NCBI GenBank assembly: GCA_031292355.1
Contig: JARLHI010000004.1
Location: forward strand, 62,001 to 126,000
Length of the DNA: 64,000 bases
Direction: 5' to 3'
Source: Candidatus Obscuribacterales bacterium
GTDB taxonomy: Bacteria; Cyanobacteriota; Vampirovibrionia; Obscuribacterales; Obscuribacteraceae
Below, one piece after another: positions 35,354 to 44,048 of this stretch. The translations under genes were made by a program, and so were the position numbers. How positions within the stretch are numbered: the stretch's first letter is position 1; every line of letters begins with the position of its first letter. Under the pieces are notes generated by a model that saw nothing but the letters and a program-made list of their open reading frames with translations, searched no databases and was not told where the DNA came from.

Positions 35354-36091
35354 ATGAAATTAGCAGACAAAGTCGCCATCGTAACTGGATCTGGACGAGG
35401 AATCGGCAGATCGATATCTGAAGCTTTGATGGCTGAAGGCGCCTCTATCGTTATCAACGATATGAATGAAGAGCTATGCAAAGCTACAACCGAAGAACTC
35501 ACCAAAGCAGGTGGGAAAGTTCTGGGTGTTGTATGCAACGTCACAGACAGCGCTAGCATCGAAAAGATGGTGGCAGAAGTAATGGAAAAATTTGGCCGTA
35601 TTGACGTTCTCGTAAACAACGCCGGCATTACCAGGGACAACCTGTTCATGCGTATGTCTGAGGAGCACTGGCAAGCAGTAATTGACACAAATCTCACGTC
35701 GGCATTCAAAGTGACTCAGCCGGTATTGAAAGTGATGTCAAAACAACGCTCCGGTCGCATCGTCAATATCGCGAGCACCACTGGCGTTCACGGTAACTTC
35801 GGTCAGTGCAACTATGCCGCGGCCAAAGCTGGTCTCATCGGTTTCACAAAAACAATTGCTCTAGAATATGCTTCGCGCAACATCACATCGAACGCTGTCG
35901 CACCAGGATTCATCGACACCGACATGACGAGAAAATTGGGCGAGGAAATCATCAAAAGTTATACCGATAAAATTCCACTGAAGCGTATGGGCACGCCTGC
36001 CGATATTGCTGAAGCGGTTTTATTTTTCGTAACCGGTGGTTCTTACGTTACCGGACAAACACTGGAAGTAAACGGCGGACTCTACACCTAG
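35354..36091 (+). CDS. fabG: 3-oxoacyl-[acyl-carrier-protein] reductase
   Basis: Short-chain dehydrogenase that reduces the beta-keto group in each fatty-acid elongation round using NADPH. The cofactor motif is TGSGRGIG (about 12-19). NNAG follows at about 88, and the catalytic Ser, Tyr and Lys are in ASTTGVHGNFGQCNYAAAKAG. The C-terminal GGSYVTGQTLEVNGG is typical FabG. ATG 35354 is preferred over the preceding TTG, with AAGGA 9 bases upstream. Other fab genes (acpP, fabF) lie 3 kb on, beyond a caspase gene on the other strand. Confidence 0.93.
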   Translation: MKLADKVAIVTGSGRGIGRSISEALMAEGASIVINDMNEELCKATTEELTKAGGKVLGVVCNVTDSASIEKMVAEVMEKFGRIDVLVNNAGITRDNLFMRMSEEHWQAVIDTNLTSAFKVTQPVLKVMSKQRSGRIVNIASTTGVHGNFGQCNYAAAKAGLIGFTKTIALEYASRNITSNAVAPGFIDTDMTRKLGEEIIKSYTDKIPLKRMGTPADIAEAVLFFVTGGSYVTGQTLEVNGGLYT

Positions 36092-36113
36092 AGCCCGGTT
36101 CAAGACAAATTGT

Positions 36114-36148
36114 GAGAGTAAGGGATTTATTTCTTGCTCTCTTTTTTT
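36114..36148 (+). terminator. intrinsic terminator of fabG
   Basis: GAGAGTAAG (36114-36122) pairs with CTTGCTCTC (36133-36141), one G-U pair, followed by seven T. It lies 22 bases after the fabG stop. Confidence 0.85.
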
Positions 36149-36164
36149 ATCCGTTAACGGTTCA
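36148..36164. repeat. CCGTTAACGG palindrome, copy 2
   Basis: Core CCGTTAACGG at 36151-36160, followed by TTCA. It lies directly after the fabG terminator T-run and 16 bases before the end of the convergent caspase gene, so at this site it cannot be a simple promoter operator for either neighbour. Confidence 0.5.
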
Positions 36165-36175
36165 GCTTTTCCCTC

Positions 36176-38626
36176 TTAGCTTCCTGCCGCCAAAGCCAGA
36201 GGTTTGAGGCTGGAGCCCTGGAAGGTTTGCTTGATCGCCGGATTCTGCAGAGTTTGACGATCTCTTAGAACTTCTTCTTCGACTTTAGCTTTCATAAGTT
36301 TATAAGCATCAGTCAATGTCGTCCCCGTCCCCTGACTATCTAATGCCTGAATCAGACGTCTTGTGAAAACAGAGTTTGGATACTCTTTTGATTCCCAGGA
36401 AACTTGATCGGATGAACTGGAACAGACGACGATTTGTCCGGCTGTCGGAACCAATTTGGTGACGTCGACATCATCATGTCTAACGAGTCCCTTTTCACCA
36501 TCAACGACTGAGCCGCTATGACAGACGTCAAGCACCAACAAAATCCGATCGCTTGGAACTTGCTCCTTTATAATTTGTGTCAGCCGCTGCATTGGAATTC
36601 CGCTTGAAAGTAATGCATCTTTATTTGTGTCATACGCCACCAAAAAATTTGTGTTGTTTGCTTGCTGCATCGATTGACTGCCATGACTGCTGATGTAAAT
36701 CACGACTAGGTCGTTCTTTTTAACTTTCTGCCCAAGCCACTTTTCACCAAGCTCCCCAAGAATACCTTCACGACTTGCACTTTCATCTGTCAAAAGACGA
36801 ACATGTTCGGCTGGAAAATTCCCTTTTGCGACCAGGAAATTACTGAAGTCGGTGGCATCTTTGGCGGCATATTTTAAATTTATCGTCGGATCTTGAAAGC
36901 TGCTGATACCAACGCAAAGAGCCCATTTGCTGCCGACTGCCTCATCGATGACTTTCAATGGCGGCTGCGCGGCAGTTTGGTCACCCGAAATTGCTATGAC
37001 CTGATAGCCAGGTATTTTTTTCTTCAAAGCCGCAGTTTCCCCGGCGATACCATCGGCGTAGTCAGATTTTCCTTGCGCTCTAATTGAGGCTTCCAGACCT
37101 TCCATAGCGCTTATTTTAAGAGCGGGTCTGGTCGCGAAATATTTTTCGTCATACGACATCACTCGACGATACATCGTTTCTGCCTTGGTGGGCTGGGAAT
37201 GGTCTCTATAGAAATCGGCGAGTTCACTCATGCTTCTAGCAACATCTGGATGCCCAGCTGGCAAATTTTGTTCGCGCAAACCTAAAGCTTCCTTGAAAGA
37301 CTTCTCGGCATCATCGAGTTTATTTTCTGACACATATACCTGTGCCAGACGAGATAAACCGAGAGAGTAAGCCGGAACGTCACGCCCTACAGTTTCAGCA
37401 TCTATTGATAGGGCCAGGTTGTAAGCTTTTTCAGCTTCACTCAATTGATTTTTTTGCGCCTTCACATATGCTAATTCAATCAGACATTCAGCAACATCGG
37501 GATGCCTGGCATCAAGCGCCTTAGTCAAAATTTCTATAGCCGAATTCAGCAAGGATTCGGCTTTGTCGTAATGCCCAAGGCATATGTTCAATTTGGCGAT
37601 ATCCAAAAATAGAATCGCTTGATAGGTATGCCCAGCACACTTCTTATCGATAATCGCACTGGCTTCTCGGAAAAGCTCCTCTGCCTGCTTGTATTTTTGC
37701 ATCTCTGTATAGAGTTTACCGAGGCGTTGCAGACCACGGCCATAATCTTCAGTTTGGTCGTTATCGCGAGCTTTAGTGAGATCCAAAATTCTTCGATCAT
37801 ACGATTCGGCGTCGGCGTATCTATCTAAGTACAAATAGCACGCAGCAATATTACTCATGCATGACGCGATCAAGCGCCAATCGACAGTGGAATTGTTCAA
37901 ACCATTTGGATCATTCAACAGCTGCAGCAAACCGACTAATGCAGTTTTGTAATCGCCGCGCGTAATCAGATTATTGTAAACCCCTAGCCGCCCGTAGAAG
38001 ACTTGCAACGAATTAGGGCCGTACTTCGTTTTGAATTTTTCCAACGTAGCATTCAGCAACGTTGCCGCTTCGTCAAATTTCCCTTCCTCAATCAAAGTCT
38101 GCCCGAAATTCTCAGAAGCCTCTAATGCCATCGCTGAATCAGGTATGAGATTCGCAAGAGCCGCTCTATACAAAGCGTCGGCCTGTTTGAACTGATTTTC
38201 GTAGAAATAGAGATTGGCAAGATTTGCACGGGTTGTTGCTATTTCAGGACTGGTCTCAGCAAAGTCCTTGCTTTTAAGAGCCAGTAACTTAGAAAAAGTT
38301 TTTTCCGCCTCTTTGAAGTCTTTGGCACTTGACTGAGCGACTGCCAATCCTTCCAGAGAATTGACATAGTACAAATTACCGGAAGGAATATTTTTGGCTA
38401 TATCAACAGCTTTCATCATGTATTTTTCAGCAGCTTGAAAATCGCCGCCTTGCATAGCGTTTAAGCCGTTTTGATAAGTTTGAGGCCACATTGTAGCGGC
38501 AGACGCATCCTGAGCAAGCGCGCTGTCATAAGCACCAGGTAGCAGAAGGGGCAGGCTCATAATCAGGGGCATCGACAATTTGAGCGCGGAGACTTTGTAG
38601 TTTTGGCGAATAGCTGGAAAATTCAT
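36176..38626 (-). CDS. secreted TPR-caspase (peptidase C14 / orthocaspase-like)
   Basis: 816 residues. A signal peptide is likely (hydrophobic 16-30, cleavage near ALA-QD at 39). Residues 47-530 are tetratricopeptide repeats, many of the 42-residue kinesin-light-chain type (for example HPDVAECLIELAYVKAQKN). The C-terminal caspase domain (about 566-770) begins KWALCVGISSFQDP and holds the catalytic histidine in YISSHGSQ (H648) and cysteine in LDVCHSGS (C702). Bacterial caspase relatives cleave after basic residues and occur in Cyanobacteria, where a link to stress or death is debated. Here the protease should be outside the cytoplasm. Confidence 0.85.
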   Translation of the reverse strand: MNFPAIRQNYKVSALKLSMPLIMSLPLLLPGAYDSALAQDASAATMWPQTYQNGLNAMQGGDFQAAEKYMMKAVDIAKNIPSGNLYYVNSLEGLAVAQSSAKDFKEAEKTFSKLLALKSKDFAETSPEIATTRANLANLYFYENQFKQADALYRAALANLIPDSAMALEASENFGQTLIEEGKFDEAATLLNATLEKFKTKYGPNSLQVFYGRLGVYNNLITRGDYKTALVGLLQLLNDPNGLNNSTVDWRLIASCMSNIAACYLYLDRYADAESYDRRILDLTKARDNDQTEDYGRGLQRLGKLYTEMQKYKQAEELFREASAIIDKKCAGHTYQAILFLDIAKLNICLGHYDKAESLLNSAIEILTKALDARHPDVAECLIELAYVKAQKNQLSEAEKAYNLALSIDAETVGRDVPAYSLGLSRLAQVYVSENKLDDAEKSFKEALGLREQNLPAGHPDVARSMSELADFYRDHSQPTKAETMYRRVMSYDEKYFATRPALKISAMEGLEASIRAQGKSDYADGIAGETAALKKKIPGYQVIAISGDQTAAQPPLKVIDEAVGSKWALCVGISSFQDPTINLKYAAKDATDFSNFLVAKGNFPAEHVRLLTDESASREGILGELGEKWLGQKVKKNDLVVIYISSHGSQSMQQANNTNFLVAYDTNKDALLSSGIPMQRLTQIIKEQVPSDRILLVLDVCHSGSVVDGEKGLVRHDDVDVTKLVPTAGQIVVCSSSSDQVSWESKEYPNSVFTRRLIQALDSQGTGTTLTDAYKLMKAKVEEEVLRDRQTLQNPAIKQTFQGSSLKPLALAAGS

Positions 38627-39261
38627 TGATACGACCCATCAAGCTGACACACATGCATCTTAGATACCGCCGGCTAGTCTAAATTACGAGACATTGAAGG
38701 CGAATATTATTTTCTTTGAATCACAACGGTGAAACCCGCCGTTCATTTATTTATTAAGAACTAAAGACAACGAATGATCAGGCTGTTTTTGCGTCCGCAA
38801 TCCGCAATCGGCACTTGACAGTCATCGCTTCTATTTGCATCAGGTAGCACAATTTATATCTTTCGCGTACCTGCAAAGCAGCGACATAACGTCATCGATA
38901 TTACCGAAATAGAGACGAGTGCCGATATGCAGATGCCTGACAAGCAACGCGTATTCAAATTTGAGCCCCAGATAATAATTCAGCGTCTGAGAATCCTCAA
39001 GACGCAACAATGACGATGAGTTTCAACTGATTGCTTTCTTCTAATTGAGAGGCAAAAACGCTGCACCAATCTTCTCAACAGGCACTACTGTGGCTCTTGT
39101 ATGGAATTGTCAAACAGTGGCATAAAGCGGCAAAAGCCAATGTACAAAGAAAGTAACCAGCAATGATGGTTGCGGTGCGACGTGATATTCTATTTTTTCG
39201 CTAACCGGAGAGGTTAGCTGTGGTTTTTGTTGCGTTTTGAATTTGGGGGTTGTAAGCACAA
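38627..39261. other. 635-bp divergent intergenic region before acpP
   Basis: The longest gene-free stretch but one. It should hold promoters for the caspase gene (minus) and acpP (plus). The only structure I can support is the hairpin at 39200-39218. No RNA gene or coding frame stands out. Confidence 0.4.
39200..39218 (+). promoter_or_regulatory. perfect hairpin in the acpP leader
   Basis: GCTAACC, GGAGA, GGTTAGC: a 7-bp perfect stem with a GGAGA loop, 43 bases upstream of the acpP ATG and followed by TGTGGTTTTTG. The loop resembles a ribosome-binding sequence held in a hairpin. It could stabilise the abundant acpP mRNA or act as an attenuator. Confidence 0.35.
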
Positions 39262-39501
39262 ATGGAAGAGAAGGAAGCCTTCGAGCGAGTGAAGAAGGTC
39301 GCCGTTGCACAGTTGAACGTGAATGCCGACGAAGTAACGATGGAAGCTAGCTTCACCAAAGATTTGGGTGCAGATTCCCTCGACACAGTTGAGCTAGTTA
39401 TGGCGCTTGAAGAAGAATTCGGCATGGAAATTCCTGACGAAGATGCTGAAAAAATCACCACCGTTGGTGAAGCTGTTAAGTACATCTCTGCTCACATATA
39501 A
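39262..39501 (+). CDS. acpP: acyl carrier protein
   Basis: 79 residues, acidic, four-helix ACP. The phosphopantetheine attachment serine is in [20 protein letters not shown] (the DSL motif, about residues 38-40). It carries growing acyl chains for FabG, FabF and others. The N-terminus [18 protein letters not shown] and the C-terminal [14 protein letters not shown] are typical. It is followed by fabF, as in many bacteria. The 168-base gap to fabF contains a GC-rich hairpin at about 39577-39600 (CATGGCGG/CCGCCGTG). Confidence 0.96.
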   Translation: MEEKEAFERVKKVAVAQLNVNADEVTMEASFTKDLGADSLDTVELVMALEEEFGMEIPDEDAEKITTVGEAVKYISAHI

Positions 39502-39669
39502 GATCGAAATATTTGGTAATCGCTCCGTTTCTGTGCGATGCGTTTTCGAAAGAGTCAATTACATTCTAAGTCTGCGCGCATGGCGGTCACCCCGCCGTGC
39601 TGTGCAGATTGAATATTGAACTCCACGCAGAGTCAGAGCGGAGCGTTTTTAAATTAGTTGAGTGAAACA

Positions 39670-40920
39670 ATGGTCAAAGAGCGTGTAGTAGTAACGGGCA
39701 TCGGCGCCGTCTCATCTGTGGGAATCGGCAAAGAAGCTTTTTGGGACGGTATTGTCAGCGGTAAATCAGGCGTTAAGCTGGTTACCCGTGTGCCAGAAGA
39801 ATATCAATCGGGCTGCAAAATTGGTGCTGAAATCACCGATTTCGATCCGACCCTTTATATGGAGCCCAAACAAGCAAAACGTCAGGACCGCTTCATTCAA
39901 TTCGCAGTCGCGGCGGCAAAGCTAGCTGTCGAAGATGCCAAACTAGACACGAGCAAAGAAATTCCTGAGCGCGTCGGCGTTGTTGTCGGCTCTGCCGCTG
40001 GTGGCTTCACATCCATCGAAGAACAGTTCCATATCTTGACTAAGAAAGGCGCTTCACGCGTATCGCCTTTTACAGTGCCAATGCTGATCGTCAATATGGC
40101 GGCTGGCTGGCTCTCAATTTTGCACAATGCCAAAGGTCCCAATACCTGCTCTGTCACAGCCTGTGCAACTTCAACAAATTGCATCGGCGATGCCGCCATG
40201 ATTATCGAACGAGGCGACGCAGACGTGATGTTTGCTGGTGGTTCCGAAGCTCCAATTACATCCTTATGCATGGCCGGTTTTGCCTCGGCTCGTACTCTGT
40301 CATTGCGCAATGACGCTCCAGAGAAAGCCAGCCGACCATTTGATAAAGACCGTGATGGTTTTGTTATGGGTGAAGGTGGAGCGATTTTGATTCTCGAGTC
40401 ACTGACCCATGCTCAGGCTCGCGGCGCCCATATTTACGCAGAATTAGTGGGCTACGGTATGACCGGTGATGCTCACGACATAGTTCAACCTTGTGCTGAT
40501 GGTGCAGGCGCTGCCCGCGCCATGCAAATGGCTTTAAAACACGCTGGTCTTCAAACAAGCGACGTCAATTACATTAATGCTCACGGCACTTCGACGCCAC
40601 TTGGTGATAAAGCTGAAACTCAAGCGATCAAAAGAGTTTTTGGCGATTATGCTAAGAATGGTTTAGCGGTCAGTTCAAGTAAATCAATGACCGGACATCT
40701 GCTAGGAGCGGCTGGGGCCATTGAAGCGGCGGTTTCAATCCTCGCTATTCAAGATTCAATTTTGCCTCCCACTATCAATTTGGACGAACCTGATCCAGAA
40801 TGTGACCTTGACTATGTGCCAAACGTAGCCAGACGTGGAGTTCCCATCAACGTTTCGATGTCTAATAGCTTCGGTTTTGGTGGTCACAATGCTTGCCTCG
40901 TCTTCAAGAAGTTAAGTTAG
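39670..40920 (+). CDS. fabF: 3-oxoacyl-[acyl-carrier-protein] synthase II
   Basis: Condensing enzyme for fatty-acid elongation (KAS II), 416 residues from ATG 39670; an in-frame TTG at 39658 is the alternative. The start MVKERVVVTGIGAVS is typical. The active-site cysteine is in TACATSTNCIGD (about 164-175), the two histidines in NAHGTSTPLGD and SMTGHLLGAAGA, and the C-terminus has SNSFGFGGHNACLVF. It takes its substrates from AcpP, encoded just upstream. Confidence 0.96.
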   Translation: MVKERVVVTGIGAVSSVGIGKEAFWDGIVSGKSGVKLVTRVPEEYQSGCKIGAEITDFDPTLYMEPKQAKRQDRFIQFAVAAAKLAVEDAKLDTSKEIPERVGVVVGSAAGGFTSIEEQFHILTKKGASRVSPFTVPMLIVNMAAGWLSILHNAKGPNTCSVTACATSTNCIGDAAMIIERGDADVMFAGGSEAPITSLCMAGFASARTLSLRNDAPEKASRPFDKDRDGFVMGEGGAILILESLTHAQARGAHIYAELVGYGMTGDAHDIVQPCADGAGAARAMQMALKHAGLQTSDVNYINAHGTSTPLGDKAETQAIKRVFGDYAKNGLAVSSSKSMTGHLLGAAGAIEAAVSILAIQDSILPPTINLDEPDPECDLDYVPNVARRGVPINVSMSNSFGFGGHNACLVFKKLS

Positions 40921-40938
40921 TCCTGAACTGGTGCGAGA

Positions 40939-42486
40939 ATGCAAGAAATTGTTGGATTGGGGATCAGAGAACTTCGCCAACTTCTGGACAAGAAGCAAGT
41001 CAGCGCCCAGGAAATTCTCAAAGCTCATAAAAAGCAAATCGGCCTCTACGAAAAAGAAGTAGATGCTTTTATTTGTCTCACCGACGAACTTTCGCAAAAG
41101 CAAGCCAGTCTAATCGACGAACGCATTGGTCGCGGCGAACGAATGCCAGCAATGGCCGGAATTCCAGTGGCCGTCAAAGACAATATGTGCGTGCCCGGAT
41201 ATGCCACCACGTGTGCCAGCAAAATTCTCGATGGCTTTGAACCAGCCTATGAAGCAACAGCTGTCTCGCAAATCATCGCTCAAGGCGCTGTTTTAATTGG
41301 CAAAACAAATATGGATGAATTCGCCATGGGTTCATCCACTGAAAATTCTGCGATTAAAAAGACGCGCAATCCCTGGAATTTAAATTGCGTGCCTGGTGGC
41401 AGCTCTGGTGGCTCGGCAGCAGCAGTATCTGCTGGATTCTCAACCGTGGCGCTTGGCTCAGATACAGGGGGTTCTATTCGCCAACCGGCTGGTTTTTGCG
41501 GCGTTGTCGGCATGAAACCTACCTATGGAATGGTTTCGCGCTTTGGTCTAGTCGCTTATGCATCATCATTAGATCAAATCGGTCCTTTTGCTCGCAGCGT
41601 AGATGACGCGGCCATAACGCTTACAGCAATTGCCGGGCATGACCGCCGCGACTCCACTTCACTTGAATATTTCTTCGACAATCAAAATCGTGTCACCACA
41701 ACTAAAAATGGCACGGTCGATTTTTCAGCCGGACTATCTGAAAAGTCGCCAGAAGAATTAGCCGGCAAAATGCGCATAGGCATTATCAAAGAGCTTATAG
41801 GCGAAGGCATCGATGAAAATGTCCGTCAGTTGATTTTAGAAGCCGCCAAGACCTATGAAAAAATGGGTGCAATCGTTGAAGAAGTTTCGATACCCAGTGT
41901 CAAACATTGTTTGCCCGTCTACTACATTTTAGCGACAGCTGAAGCAAGCGCCAATTTAGCTCGCTTTGATGGTGTTAGATATGGCTACCGCGAAAAAGAT
42001 GCAAAAGACATTATGTCGATGTATTTGGGCACCAGACAAAACGGCTTTGGCGATGAAGTAAAACTGCGCATCATGCTTGGCACTCATGTTTTAAGCACCG
42101 GCTACTACGACGCCTATTACAAAAAAGCGCAACAAGTTAGACAGCTTTTGAAAAACGAATTCGATAAAGTTTTCTCGAAATACGATGTGGTGATATCGCC
42201 GACATCACCCTCGGTGGCATTCGAATTCGGTTCCAAAACTGACGATCCTGTCTCGATGTACTTATCTGACATCGCAAGCATTCCTGTAAATCTCGGCGGA
42301 CTGCCAGGAATCTCTATTCCCTGCGGCTTTAGCAAAAACTCTAACCACGGCAGCTTACCTGTTGGTCTGCAAATAGTCGGAAGCTCCTTAGCTGATGCCG
42401 CTGTTTTGCAAGCGGCTGCCGCCTTCGAAAAAGCAACTTCTTTCCACAATGCAAAATCACCCTTACTTGAGCGCGTAAGCGTCTAA
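40939..42486 (+). CDS. gatA: Asp-tRNA(Asn)/Glu-tRNA(Gln) amidotransferase subunit A
   Basis: 515 residues, amidase-signature family. GatA releases ammonia from glutamine for conversion of Glu-tRNA(Gln) and, in some bacteria, Asp-tRNA(Asn). The Ser-cisSer-Lys triad segments are visible: GIPVAVKDNM (lysine), GGSSGGSAAAV (glycine-serine loop) and GSDTGGSIRQPA (nucleophile). The end ADAAVLQAAAAFEKATSFH is typical GatA. gatB and gatC are not next to it. It follows fabF by 18 bases. Confidence 0.95.
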   Translation: MQEIVGLGIRELRQLLDKKQVSAQEILKAHKKQIGLYEKEVDAFICLTDELSQKQASLIDERIGRGERMPAMAGIPVAVKDNMCVPGYATTCASKILDGFEPAYEATAVSQIIAQGAVLIGKTNMDEFAMGSSTENSAIKKTRNPWNLNCVPGGSSGGSAAAVSAGFSTVALGSDTGGSIRQPAGFCGVVGMKPTYGMVSRFGLVAYASSLDQIGPFARSVDDAAITLTAIAGHDRRDSTSLEYFFDNQNRVTTTKNGTVDFSAGLSEKSPEELAGKMRIGIIKELIGEGIDENVRQLILEAAKTYEKMGAIVEEVSIPSVKHCLPVYYILATAEASANLARFDGVRYGYREKDAKDIMSMYLGTRQNGFGDEVKLRIMLGTHVLSTGYYDAYYKKAQQVRQLLKNEFDKVFSKYDVVISPTSPSVAFEFGSKTDDPVSMYLSDIASIPVNLGGLPGISIPCGFSKNSNHGSLPVGLQIVGSSLADAAVLQAAAAFEKATSFHNAKSPLLERVSV

Positions 42487-42519
42487 GTAGCCCTGTTAAG
42501 CCAATGCGAGGACAAACTG

Positions 42520-43089
42520 ATGCCAAACAATTTCAATCGAGCCCTTAGTGCCGGACTTCTTTTCACTGCGCTGATGGGCTTATCTCAACCAGCTTCCTTT
42601 GCAGGTTTTGGCAATTTGTTCGGCGGCGGCGGCAGTGATAGCAGTAGCAGCAGTGGCAGCTCTTCAAAGACGAATGTAAATAGTTCGAACCCGACAGCAA
42701 ACGGCGACGAAAATACCTTTGTGCCTCCAGGTGCTCAGGGACAGATTGTTGATCCAGACCCACAAACACCTTTGATCAAAGATAAAAAGAAAGTCAAAGA
42801 TACAACTGGTGCTCCTCCAGCCAATGGCGACTTCACTGCCGACGAAAAGTTGATGCAAAACCGTTTTCGCCAGCGTATCGCAAACGCCCATAAGAACATT
42901 GATAAAGGCGAGAAAATGATGCTCTCTTGCGGCAGCGACCACAATAAAGCCGAATACAAAAAGGGCAAAGTGATGAAAGAGATAGGCGAGAAAGACCTGG
43001 CTGCTCTAAAAGAAAACAGCCCATTCCCATCTAATTCTTCATTAGATCCAGATCGCCCAGCAAGAGCAAAAAAACCAGACTCGCTATAA
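42520..43089 (+). CDS. secreted protein of a tandem paralogous family, copy 1 (full length)
   Basis: 189 residues, no recognised family. The signal peptide covers about 1-28 (SAGLLFTALMGLSQPASFAG). A Gly/Ser-rich segment (about 33-55) and a Pro/Asp/Lys-rich middle follow. The C-terminal block from about 113 to 170 is shared with copy 3: FRQRIANAHKNIDKGEKMM, SCGSDHNKAEYKKGKVMKE, IGEKDLAALKENSPFPSNSS. That block is charged and probably helical with one cysteine. GAGGAC precedes the ATG. It is 33 bases downstream of gatA and heads a three-gene tandem array. Confidence 0.65.
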   Translation: MPNNFNRALSAGLLFTALMGLSQPASFAGFGNLFGGGGSDSSSSSGSSSKTNVNSSNPTANGDENTFVPPGAQGQIVDPDPQTPLIKDKKKVKDTTGAPPANGDFTADEKLMQNRFRQRIANAHKNIDKGEKMMLSCGSDHNKAEYKKGKVMKEIGEKDLAALKENSPFPSNSSLDPDRPARAKKPDSL

Positions 43090-43302
43090 TCACAAGACGA
43101 CCTGTCTCTGTTTGCGATAATTTCGATTTGTTTTCAGCGCGCTGATTTTATGGGGCTTTCAACCGACCGTTACAACGCCCAGCGTAGTAACGCAATCGTA
43201 AACCCCGAATTTTTGGGAGGCCTTTTTGCAGCTTATGTGAAGACACTTTTTCAGAGGGTAAGTTGTGTGTCGCCTTGTAAAATAACCGGTGAAGCCGAGC
43301 CT

Positions 43303-43557
43303 ATGCAAAACAATTTCAGTCGAGTTCTGAGGGCCGGATTGTTTCTTATTGTACTGACAGGAGCTTCTCAAGTTCCGTCTTTCGCTGGTTTTGGCGATCA
43401 CAACAAAGCCGAATATAAGAAAGGCAAAGTAATGAAAGAAATCGGCGAAAAAGATCTGGCTTCTTTAAAAGACAACAGTCCATTCCCCTCTAATTCTTCG
43501 TTAGATCCAGATCGCTTGTCCAAAGGCAAAAAAAACAGAGTCTCTTCAAAGAAATGA
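43303..43557 (+). CDS. tandem family copy 2 (internally deleted)
   Basis: 84 residues from ATG 43303; the longer open frame to 43150 adds 51 residues with no signal-like start. The N-terminus MQNNFSRVLRAGLFLIVL aligns with copy 1 through SFAGFG. The next residue runs straight into DHNKAEYKKGKVMKEIGEKD, so about 105 residues present in copy 1 are missing, while the two ends remain in frame. The tail (SPFPSNSSLDPDR) matches copy 1 closely. This looks like an in-frame deletion and may be a functional mini-version or a decaying copy. Its stop overlaps copy 3 by 4 bases (ATGA). Confidence 0.6.
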   Translation: MQNNFSRVLRAGLFLIVLTGASQVPSFAGFGDHNKAEYKKGKVMKEIGEKDLASLKDNSPFPSNSSLDPDRLSKGKKNRVSSKK

Positions 43558-44048
43558 CGCAAACTAATTCCACTCGAACACTGACTATTGGACTGCTTCT
43601 CGCTGCATTGATGGGGGTTTCTCAACGCGCTTCATTTGCGGGTTTTATGAATCTATTGGACGACGAAAACGAAACCGCTTCACCCAATGCACAGGGGCAA
43701 ACAATCGATAAAGATGACTCCAAATCTATTATCAAAGACAACAACAGCAACAAGCTTGGCATAAGTGGGATACGCTCGGCGGTCTCCGAATTGATGCAGG
43801 ACGAGTTCCCGCAGCGCAGTTTTGATAAGCGTCTTGCAAATGCCCGCAAAAATATTGAAAAGGGTGAGAAAATGATGCAGTCTTGTGGCGAGGATCACAC
43901 CAAAGCCGAATATAAAAAAGGCAAAGTGATGAAAGAGATCGGCGAGAAAAATTTAGCAGAACTCAAGGCTGACAGCCGATTCCCATCTGATTATTCGACA
44001 GAGCCAGCCGCTGCCGCAAAAACCAAAGAGGTACCAGATTCGCTTTAA
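43554..44048 (+). CDS. tandem family copy 3
   Basis: 164 residues. The signal peptide is like copy 1 (LTIGLLLAALMGVSQRASFAG). The middle is shorter and Asp/Asn/Ser-rich. The C-terminal block is conserved (DKRLANARKNIEKGEKMMQ, SCGEDHTKAEYKKGKVMKE, IGEKNLAELKADSRFPSDYS), and the ending PDSL matches copy 1. It is translationally coupled to copy 2. Its TAA lies in TTAA, which also forms the stop of the convergent gene, so the two genes overlap tail to tail by 4 bases. Confidence 0.65.
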   Translation: MTQTNSTRTLTIGLLLAALMGVSQRASFAGFMNLLDDENETASPNAQGQTIDKDDSKSIIKDNNSNKLGISGIRSAVSELMQDEFPQRSFDKRLANARKNIEKGEKMMQSCGEDHTKAEYKKGKVMKEIGEKNLAELKADSRFPSDYSTEPAAAAKTKEVPDSL

